From NCBI GenBank assembly GCA_018857735.1, contig JABMCL010002919.1, positions 345,001 through 409,000 of the forward strand: 64,000 bases of DNA. Reading direction: 5' to 3'. The position numbers and the translations under genes were made by a program. Origin of the DNA: Alviniconcha marisindica (Eukaryota > Mollusca > Gastropoda > Provannidae). Positions 49,606-61,400 of the stretch are shown here, piece after piece (the stretch's first letter is position 1; each line of letters opens with the position of its first letter). Below the pieces are notes generated by a model. That model was not told the DNA's origin and did not search any database. It saw nothing but the letters and a program-made list of their open reading frames with translations.

Positions 49606-50286
49606 CTTAACCCAAGGAAGGGAATGCAACAAACCTAACAGACGTGGCAGATCAAAAATGTGATACAACTTTCTTTTTTTACAAAGGAGGAAGGTTGCAG
49701 CAGTGACCTGTCATGTGTACTAACACACTCGCACACAAAATTACAATTCACTCAAATTTCATCCATCCGTCATTTCAAGTGGCTCTTGTTAACTTCAAAA
49801 CAAGACAAATATTCTTCCCCTTCCCTTTTACTATAGGCATTATCTACATTCACACCAAACATGTTTGCGGGTCTATAACATAACAAGGCATGGTGGACAC
49901 AGAGAACTGTGAAACTCTCAGGCAAGATACCTAACTGAGTAAATAGCACTTGAAACCAAAGACGCATAGTATTTCTGATACTATAAGGTACTCCAGTTTT
50001 CTAGACCCTCTATCACATAACTCCAACAGGTTCTGAGTTTCGCAGAGCAGACACCTTTCAGCTTCACAGGCCATGGGCGCAGCCACAATGATCCAGTCCA
50101 AGTAGCGAACCACCACAACTGTATTTCACCCTGGGGAGGGGAGGAATCCAAAACAACGGCTGCTTTGGAACACAGGTTGACCCATTTTTTTTCTAACCTT
50201 GTTATTTCTCCGCGCATGTAATCAAAACTTGTCTCACTAGGCACAGTGTCACGACTAGCACAGTGCAGCAAGACTGTCCACAGTTA

Positions 50287-50504
50287 TCAATCATCCAGAT
50301 CCAAAGTCTCTAAATCTTCGTCCACAAGGTCGATGTCATCACCAGCAAATAAATCTTCATCAATGGGCATGTCAGCAGCAGCTTCCCCGTTGACTGTGGC
50401 TGACACAGCCATGGCGATAGCGGCATCGGTTTCTATCTGGGCAAGAGTGGCTGGGTCCATGGGAGTGGCAATGGCAGCAGCTTCATCCAGCTTCTCTGCT
50501 TCAG
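50287..50504 (-). CDS. ZC3H15: ZC3H15 exon 11 (C-terminus and stop)
   Basis: Acceptor CTTGCAG. It encodes (A)[19 protein letters not shown]..., then [26 protein letters not shown] and TGA. The ending matches '[27 protein letters not shown]'. Confidence 0.95.
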
Positions 50505-53500
50505 CTGCAAGCACAATCAATTGAGACCATCAAATTATTTCCACATACCAAGCATGCCCAGTCTGAGTACAAAAGTTTGCATGGCTAGAAACCCATCACA
50601 TTACACAGCTATCAGTTTAACATGCTACCAGGGACATTCACACCAGCTTATGTCTTTGCATGCACCAGTTTGCCTAGGGAAGCCAGTCACTCTGATTCAA
50701 TAACAACTGTCTTTGTGGCAAGCCACTTAGCACAACTACTGATCAAAGAACAGTTGACTGCTCTACCAAGCTCTGTTCTTGCATAGTGCATTTCAAGGCT
50801 TTTGAGCACCCACAGCCCTTCCAAACGCAATCTGCTCTACCAAGTTCTGTCCTTGCTGTCGATGACAAAATGTACCCAAGACGGAAAGACTTAAAGGGAG
50901 AGGGGAGTTGACTGCAGACTTCAGTACCCAAAGCCCTTGTAAACACAATCAGCTCTAACAAGTTCTGTTAAGACATATGGAGAACATTCCTTCTCTTACA
51001 CTGCTCTAGCACTCTGGAACACACTTCCAAAAGAATTTAGATTCTCTCAGTTAGCCTCTTCCTTTAAATCAGCACTTAAAACTCACCTTTTCCCCAACAT
51101 GAGACTGATTAGCATGCATGCATGTATGCGTGTGATGAGCAGGTTACACCTGCTCATCACACACTTCTGTATGCTTCTGTATTCTGTCACTGTAAATGTT
51201 GTTAACAACTGTAAAGCACTATGAGCTCCTGCGACAAAGGGTGCTTTATAAACAGAAGTTACTGTCACTATTGCTGTCAATAACAACTAAACTTACAACA
51301 CAAAACAAGCTTACCGGAAGCTTGCCACCTCTCTGCTGGAGCCTGAGTGCCAGAGCTGTCCACCTGTGAGGCTTGCTCCATCAGGAAGTCCAGTGAGATT
51401 TCTTTCACCGGCCCGCTTTCACCCTCATCCTGTTGACAAACACACACCATTTTCAGTACAATAAACATATATCGGAAATCCTTTTCTTTGTCACCTTCAC
51501 CTCTTCAACACTGACCTTTCTTTGTTGTTCTTTACATTCTTCTCCGCTGCTTTCCTCACCTGGCACCAACTCGTATTTCGTTCATGTTAAACAACATTTT
51601 CTTACAAAGCATCAAGCTGGATATGGGTTCCGCGTGCTTATATTTTTCGTCCAATGGACTACATACCCAAACCCGTTTTCAGTCTGGGTATCAGAAAGAA
51701 CCTGAGCTGATTCAGACCTGTGCCCAGTCTCAGAGTTAAAGCACTGTAACCAACAATCCTTCCAAATTTTGAGTCCCAGGAAAGAAAAGATACTAAAACG
51801 ATGCTTACCTCGTCTTCTTCTCTCATCATGTACACACCAGCATCTGCATCGTCCTCATCGTCATCTCCAGTCATCAAATCAGGATTGAACTCAAACATCT
51901 GACGACCACTGATCTGCAAACACAAGTCAGGAGGTCAAGGGCAGTGGGAACTGTAAAGAACGATCACCCAAGTCACTATTTACATCAACTTAATTTCTCT
52001 TCCCTCCAACCCCTTCCTGACACAAAAACAAATACACAAGCGTAAAACACCACCACATCCCGCTGCACGCATTCTGAGGCAGTCAGATAATGCACTTATA
52101 TGTATCCCCAACACACACACAACAGCAAGCATATAACAAATCAATCACCACAATGTTTATATATATATGTGGGCATCAATCACCACAATGTTTATACATG
52201 TGGGCATACAACACATCAATCAGCGCAATGTTTATACATGTATATGTATCAACAACAAATGTTCAGGCACCAAACATCCTCTGTCCATCTCCATCACACC
52301 TTACCGAGCACCGCATCAGTATTCAAAATAACCTGAAGTCACAGCACGTATATATATCACCTACATGCCCACAGCTTGAAGTGCTGTACTTACCCCAAGC
52401 ATTTTACCAGCCTTGAAATCAGCCTTCTTCTTGTCCTGCTCTGCCACCAGGGTGGCAATCTTTTCTTTCCTCTGAAGAAAGACACCACATTGGTTACACA
52501 GGATGTTAGTTAAATCTCAAAACTAATAAGAATGTAAAGGGCATTTATCCAATGTACTACCTACCAAAGTAACAAACCATGCTCTAGACACATGTACGAA
52601 AGAAAATTCAATGACACATCAAATGGCATAAACTCTCTCTCCTCTCTCACTCACACACACACACACACGCACACACACACACACTGACACACACACACAC
52701 ACACTGACACAAACGCACGCACACACACACACACAATATGATCCTTGCACACAGGCGCACAACATACATATGTGCACTAAGGCATGCACACACAGGCATG
52801 TGTTCATGACTCCATCCCATTCACACAGAGCAAATGAGGCTAAGGAAGAAAAGGTCAAATGCTATGTAATGTTTGACGAAGTATGCTTCAATCACAATTT
52901 ACATCTGAAGTTTGTGAATCAGGAAATCTCTCTTTTGGCATTGCTTATACATTCAAGACGTCCAACTCTGTGTTCACACACAGAAAGCCTCCCATCATCC
53001 TATTTTCACACAACAATATTCAGTACATCAGGACTATGTCACATACACGCCATCCCCATGCTAGCAGTCTTCAATACTTCAGACACACCAGCACCAACAA
53101 CCAAAACAGGATAAGCAGACAGTTTTCATTTATCATTGTTCATCTGTCAGTCCCTTGATTGGAAAAAGTGGTCTGCCCCAAAAGTTTGGGTATGTCCCAC
53201 TAAAATCAGCATTCTTTGTAACCTTGTGTGTGTTCGGACCTCCCTTCTCCGCCCAAAAGGATAACATCTTTAACAGTACTTTCCTGTTTAAGTTGAAACT
53301 ATTACTACTGAGCCATTTATAAGATAAGAAAATTATCCCAGATCTTAAAATACATACAACAAATTTGATAGTGATATACACTGTACCACAAATAAAAACA
53401 TAAACGTGAAAATGATGATGCAAACAAAGTATTTACCTTCCGCTCTTTCCATGCCAGGAACGTTTCCAGGGTGATTTTGGTTACATTGTGACCTAAAGCT

Positions 53501-54925
53501 GCTCGCTGGAAAACAACCATGAACAAAAATTATGGTCACTCAATTCTAGTCAGAGTTGCGTTGGGTTTTTTCCAGGTTGATCATATGATTTTAGTCTCTT
53601 TGCAAGCTTGAGAGGTGCCAAGAGGCTGTTCAGACTATTGTCACGACTACCAGGGTGTGGGCTAATACCACTCTAAAAATGCAACAAAAGTTAAACAGTT
53701 ACGGGTGGTCCTTGGCGGGGGGGGGGGGGGGGGCATTTATATGTCACTATTAACCCTTTCATTGCCACGGCCTCACTTGAGAAACGACCAAGGGAAGTGC
53801 AAGATTTGAAATCCTGAGCCTTTTTCTTCTTTGCATTAGCACATGAAAGGAGTTCCAATGAAAACGCACAGTATCAAAAGTAGATTTTTATACTAGGTCT
53901 AGGACCAGAAAATATTCAGTTTGCAGGCCTGTGTCTGCACTTTTCAGCCTGGAAACTTGACTGGCTGGGGCAGTGAAGGGGTTATGGGAATGGTTTTAGT
54001 ACAAGTGGAATTAAACGATGGGGTGGTATCTGTTCAGGCTGGTCTTTCGTCAGGGGTTTGCCTGCACTGTCTCCTTGTAAAATTGTTAGCAGGGAATATC
54101 AACCAAACTGGGTAAACACTTAAAGTATTAAATAAGCAGCAACTCACTAAGATCTTCCAAGCATCACACTATCTGACACACACCTGCTTATTTGTATGAA
54201 AAGTTTACTGTAACAGAGTGAGACTCTTGTCCATGGAAGTTGTCCATCACAATTACTGAAACATTAAAATGGCTCTCATCACTGCCCATCTTAACGCAGG
54301 AGTCATTCTGGTGGTGACAGTGTAGCGATAGGTATAACAGTCTCCCTCTCCACCCCCCTCCATAACCCCCCCTCCTATAAACGGTACGGTTTCTGTGACC
54401 ATTAAGCACCATGTTTACTTATTTCCATGGAAGCGACAGCTTAGTCATTTCATTCCGATTCAAACTGAACTAAACCCAAAAGTCTTACAAGAGGCATGCG
54501 CCTTACATATCCAGTTACATCACTCACCATTACTTAGCATTAGTATGATATCAACAAGTGGTCTTTACACCTGGTGAAGAAGAGTATGATACACTAAAGC
54601 TCAAACTTGCCTCTCTTTCAATCAAATCTTCTAAAGAGATTTGCTCTTCTTTTTCTTCCTTTTTCTGATCTTTCTTGAGGACAAATCCAGGAGGGAGAGC
54701 ATGTCTGTAGATACACTTTGGACCATTGGGGCAATTCCAAAACCAGCCATACTTTGAGTTCTCCACTGCTTCCAAAAAGTGTTTGCAGATCTGGAAAAAA
54801 GAAAATCAGTATAGTGTTGAGAGCTGTACCTCTATTCCACATATATATATAGACAACATATGCATATATACTTAACAGAGCATGGGAGTGTGTGTTTACT
54901 GTTAATCTTGTGTGTGTGTGTGTGT

Positions 54926-54976
<51 letters not shown>

Positions 54977-55269
54977 ATGCAAACATCTGTGCAACTCTGA
55001 ATTGCACAGCATGTTTTTCTGATCACACGAGTGCTTTTCAAAAAATGATGCCAATACTGAACAGCTAAATAAAAAACGGGGTCCAGGGGATCCAAATAAA
55101 GATGGGGTCCTGCCTCCCTCCATCCCTCCCCCTTCATTAAACAAACAAAAACTAAGTGCTGATGAGTTCAAACCCCAGTCCTAGTGAGACAAGTCTTACC
55201 CTCCTCAAGCCTTACTCAAATACAAACAATCTCACAGAACAGATTCAAGTAAAAGCTGGACCTCTATTC

Positions 55270-55327
<58 letters not shown>

Positions 55328-55379
55328 CAACATATGCATATATACTTAACAGAGCATGGGAGTGTGTGTTTACTGTTAA

Positions 55380-55417
<38 letters not shown>

Positions 55418-58400
55418 CATGCAAACATTTGTGCATGTGTGCGTGCATGCCAAGCAAATGTTATCAACTGTAAAATAGCATATTCCTGCCATGGTGAAGA
55501 GACAAAGTGCAGATGCTTCCCTTTACCAGCATATTTTCTTCAATTATCCTTTCAACCAAGCACACTACAGGTAATGATGTTTCAGCATTCTAGTACAGCC
55601 ACATCCATAAAACTGTTGGGGGATGGTGTGGGAAGTGTGTGTGTGTGAAGGGAGGGCAGGAGGGATGGGGGGAGGAGGGGCTGGGGGGAGAGACCTTGGG
55701 TATTTCAAATACCTCAAGTTAAAGGGCACCGCAAAGACTTTGGACATCAGCTTCTCCTAAAAAGATGAACCTGGATGACTGAGAGTGCAACACTTAAAAC
55801 ATATTATCTTTTTCTTTCTCAGACAGATATGGCTAGGTAAGTTTCTTAATGACCTGGAGCAGATCAGGAGACACTCAATCTAATATTTGTGTCATGAACA
55901 AATTTGAAAAGCATGTTCGTTTTATGCCAATGAAGCAGCAGATAAATAACAGGAACACTCCAGCGTTCTCCCTTACAATGGCAGTCTTGGGTTTGCTTTT
56001 CTCAGCCTCCCCGTGCTTCTGGTTGATGACATTATTTAGCGTCTCCTCATCCCAGTTGGCCATGTTGTCTCCTTCTGTAAAACAGAACCACAAAAGAACA
56101 AATTGAGCTGACAAACGACTCTAAATTGCACAGCATGTTCTTCTGATCACACGAGTGCTTTTCAAAAAATGATGCCAATACTGAACAGCTAAATAAAAAT
56201 GGGGTCCAGGAGATCCAAATAAAGATGGGGCCCAGCCCTCCTCCATCCCTCCCCCTTCATTAAACAAACAAAAACTAAGTGCTGACGAGTTCAAACCCCA
56301 ATCCTAATGAGACAAGTCTTACCCTCCTCAAGCCTTACCCAAATACAGACAATCTCACAGAACAGACACAAGTACCAGCTTACCTCCACCCTTGCCATCA
56401 TCATACAAGCTTCGTTTCTCTGCCTTCCTTTCAATGGTTAGGTCGTGGGAGAATTTGCACTTGTCCCCTTTGGTGCATGCTCCCTGCTTAAAGAACGCAC
56501 ACAGCACAGACTTGGGGTCCACACCTGTCCCAGGAAGAAAAAAAAGACCAAAGAATTGACACAATCAATTTCCATCATTTTGTGTTTGTATGTGTGTGTG
56601 TGTGCCTGCGCACACATGTGCATGCATGTGTTGTTAGTGTCATTATAAAGCACCCTGCATTCACACTTTGTGCGGTAGATGGGTGCTATAGAAATCCTCT
56701 TTCTCATTATTATTATTTGGTTCTAGATTGTGATGCAGTCACTCATTTCCTTTCAATAACACATTGGCATTTAATTCTGTACAGAAAGGCTATGATTTAT
56801 GACATCAGAATACAACTCAATCTTGAATTTATATATATAAATATTGGAGTAAAAAGAGGAGCAAACACTCAATTCATTCACATTCTTTTCAAAACTTTTA
56901 ACAGGAAAATCCAAAAATATACCTTTCATCTCTTCCTTCACTGTCTCACTCTCACTCTCTTTTGACCTTGAAATCTGGTCAAGGCTGCAAAGACTGGTGG
57001 GGATGTGTAAAACTCAAAACAGGTCACCATTGTGCAGTTTCAAATATCTAGCTTAACCAGCAGCCCAGAAAATGGCCAAATTGAAGTTTTAAAACTGAAG
57101 AGGCAGAAATGGTGTCAAATTTGTCAGATATTTTCCATTTGATGTTACATGGTTTCTGAAATACATTTTTCACTGACTGATGTAAGCTAAAGCAAAAAAT
57201 ATGCACAGCTGACAAAAAATGACTGTCAGCGTCATTGAACAACAAGTTTTCCTGCAGCTAGCAATGTTTTCACCTGTCCTCTGCTTAAGTACCTTCAAAT
57301 GAGGTCAGGGTAACAAAGTTACCCAAATAGTTTTGATATTCTCCTGTTCAAGTGAATGGAAGTTGTCATGCAAAAGTTTGAAAGATCCCACTTCTTTAAA
57401 TAGCATAATTGCCATAATTAAAAAAGAACTAAACTGGTAAAATTCTGTCACAAGTGACGAACACTGATCATGTATTATTGCATGATTATTTTTTTTATGA
57501 GTGAAAGAACCAGTGATATACTAAACATCAACCTCAGTTTCACAATCACATCCTGGAAAATTTGCTTCTGGACATTTTCTTGTTTAGCCGTCAACTCAAA
57601 TTTTCAGAAGTTTAAAAAGAAAGAACAGAAAAGAATAAAGTACTTAAGCTGTCAATTGTCTAATGTATATTCCACCTGAATTCCATCACATTCACTGATT
57701 CACAAGTCCCAGCAATCACAACCCCGTTATGCATAAAGTGTCGCTCCTTTACGAAAAATAAAGGTCTGTAATGAAATGTATAAATTATAATCCAGCATAC
57801 TCAATCTCAAAATTCTCATAGTGTCTTGTATTCCACTGTTAGAAATGTGGCTGCTTTATGAAAAATGAAAGTCTGTAAATAAATGTATACTCAATCTCAT
57901 GATGTCTCGTATTCCACCGTTAGAAGTGTGGCTCCTTTACGAAAAATGAAGGTCTGTAGTTAAATGTATAAATTATAATCCAGCATACTCAATCTCATGG
58001 TGTCTTGTATTCCACCGTTAGAAGTGTGGCTCCTTTACGAAAAATGAAGGTCTGTAGTTAAATGTATAAATTATAATCCAGCATACTCAATCTCATGGTG
58101 TCTAGTATTCCACTGTTAGAAGTGTGGCTCCTGATGAAAAATGAAGGTCTGAAACTAAATGTATAAATTATAATCCAGCATATTCAGTCTCCTGGTACCT
58201 TGTATTCCACTGTTAGCTTCTTAGCCTTACCTTTGCTGACTGTTTGCACTGGCTTGAACAGAGTGTTGAGCTCATCTTGCAGCTTCTTCTTCTCCTCTTT
58301 CTTCTTTTCCCTTTCCTCGCGTTGCAGCTGCTCAAGCTGCACCACAAACACATCAAAGTCTTCACCACCACAACCAAACCAGAGCACAAAAATGGACACA

Positions 58401-61400
58401 GAACAATATAAATTATACTACAGCACATCATTTTGTAAACCACTGCTAGGCTATAATATCCTATAGGAAGTTAATAGATATATTAGCAATAATAGGTAAT
58501 AATACTTATGCGGGGGAAAGGGAAATAAGAACAAATAAAAACCCACTACAACCAGAAAGACTGCTTATTATAATATTAATACTAATAATAGTAGTCCACT
58601 GTTGTCTAACATGCATTTAAGGATTTTTTCAGCCAGAGCTGTTTCACAATTTAAATTTCTGGGTCAATTAAGCGCTCTTGTGGGCAACATCAGGTCACAG
58701 AAACATTCCATATTTGGAACCTGATAATGTAATATTTATTCCACAAAAGCAAACAAACCAAAAATGCTAAGATTAAAAAAACCTAGAAGAGAACCACCAA
58801 ACAACCAGAACTGTACATCAAACATATATTAGTTTATTATTACACAGTATAGCACCACACACAATATTCTCTGCATACCTTTGATGCCTTTTGGTTTCCT
58901 TGTTTGACTTGCTGTGTCACAGTCTTGATGAATTTCTGTTGTTTGTTACCCTTCTTGTTTTTCAGACCAAATGTCTTGTCCTGAAACATAAAAATTGTAA
59001 CTTCTACTAGTACTACTCAAGCAAGAACAATAGACCGGACTGATCCTCTTTTACATGACTTCACAAGGTGGATGAAGATGATGTGGATAACAGGACTTTT
59101 GTGAGCAACTGGCTAACACTAGTAAAACAATGAACTGGACCGGGAACGTTAACATGCTACTGCGGCAACATGGGGATGGAACAGATATCAAAATAGGAGT
59201 CAGCACAGAAAGTTGACTCTGGATGATAAAATTCTCCCACCACTCCTGCCGGGCCTCGAACCCAAAACCTTTTGATCACAAGTCTGGTGCTCTAACCACT
59301 GAGCTATCCCCATTCCCCACGCTATCCCCACTCCCCATCAAATTCATACCAAAACCAAGAAAACATTTTGTAAATAAGAGAGGGAATCCTGACGCTAGTG
59401 ACAGCAAAGTCACTGACCAGTTCTTGTTAAACCTCACTAACTTAATTACCCTAGGGTAATGGGTATGATTAATGTCTTGCATAAAGTCCAAATTTGCTCA
59501 ATTCGAAACTGAGCTGCTCAAACTCAGAGTGGAAAATTCCTAAAATGGGCACCAGTTCTTGAAATGAGCCGCCCCATTTTTCAAATGTCCACATACTCAA
59601 TTAGTCAACAGTTAATTGCCATGATAACGGTATGATAGAGTGGCAGCCATGGCAAGCTTATTGTTCTGCAATTCCAACAGCCTGCAGACCTGTGCAAACA
59701 GAAGGTACAAACATGTAGTATTTAAAAAAGGTGACTTTGTCTTTGGTCAGCAGTCGTGTCACTTGATCACATGTTGTAAATCACAGTCATAAGATTAGCT
59801 GGCCCATGAATCAAGATCAAGAAAAGCCACACTCTGGCCAGATTGTTCAGCCTTTTGCCGGTGTTTTGCCTGATCAGTAACAGGAGGACTACTAGGACTA
59901 GGAGTGTTGTTGCTGGCTTCATTTCATGCAATAGTTTAAATCACTCTTCCATTATTATTTGCAGTTCTCATTCTATCCAATTCAGTAATTATCAAAAAAT
60001 CTTGCCTTAAAAAACGTTTTGTTTTCTACTCTTTTTAGGTGGCTGGGGGGGGGAGATAATCGCCATCACCTTGCTTTCACCACTTTTTCCTCCGGAACAC
60101 CAACCCTGTTGATCAGCACACTTACCTCCCTTGATACCTGAGAATAGGTGACCATGCATAGCCATAGCTCAGTCTATAAATTTACAAATAATGAACAAAG
60201 AATGTGGGTTGAACTAGCCAGAAAAGCCTAACATTAACAATTGCCAAAGGAGCAAGTAAGTAACTTGGTGTTTTATGCCCAGTCAACCAGTATGGTTATA
60301 TTACCATTATAGCAATTGCCAAATGACCAAATGAGACCCAAGTAACACTTCTAATGTGTGCAGTAGACCAGACACTATATAATTATATATATATATATAT
60401 AATAACTTAAAACCTACTTACTCATTTGACAGCAGCTAAATCAAAAATTAAAAAATAATAAAAACAAAAAAACTTCTAAAGTATCAAGCACAAGTGACAC
60501 TTCTGATGTATCATTACTATCAATCACTACTGTAGAACTAGAAGCACTAAGCAGAAGTCCAGTGTCAAAACCCTAATCAATCTGGCCCAAGTCCTAATGC
60601 TATGCTTAACTTCATTTCTTCAATAAAAGTCATACAACTTTTACAAGTCATAGCACATATACCCCTAAAATGCCAAGAGCAGCTTTATAATGGCTACTGT
60701 TGTTGAATGCATCGCACAATTGGGAGAATAACGTTAACTTCCTTCTCACTGAGCAATATTTCCCCACTTAACATTTCCAGTACTGATCAAGCAATTTATT
60801 TATTTAGCAATTCCAGATTTGAATCTCATTTCAATTAGAAATTCCCAGTTTGACTGGCAGTTTGAGCAGCTCAATTCCAGAATCAAACCAGTTCACTTCA
60901 GTTCAAGATGTTATCTATGCATTCGGAAAAGCTCATATCTGTTCCACCCTGTCTCTCAGAAGTTTCCCCAATGTTGCCTTTGAAACGGTTCCAGTGTTCG
61001 TCTGATTGATGGCCCTCTCTCATCCTTTCAAGAAAGATCATCTACTGATCTAGCGCTTCCTCTTTCAATGCCTCTCCTCTTCAAACAAAGTCTGACCAAA
61101 TGATTAGTAATACTGCATTGTCAGTATTATTAAGTAATCATGCTGAGTTAGTGAGTACTACTACTAGTATTACCGTACTAGTACTACTAATAAAATTATT
61201 AGTAATAAGTACTATATATATAGTAAAGTAACACTAACAGTAGTACTAGTAGAACTTCTACTTCTAGTAGTACTACTACAAGGCAATCTTGGACAATTCC
61301 TGGCTTGCTCTTTAATTTTATTTGAAAATGTGCAAATGAAGATTACTATAAAAATGACGGCAAGGTATCAAACTGATGACCAAATATGATACAGTGATGA

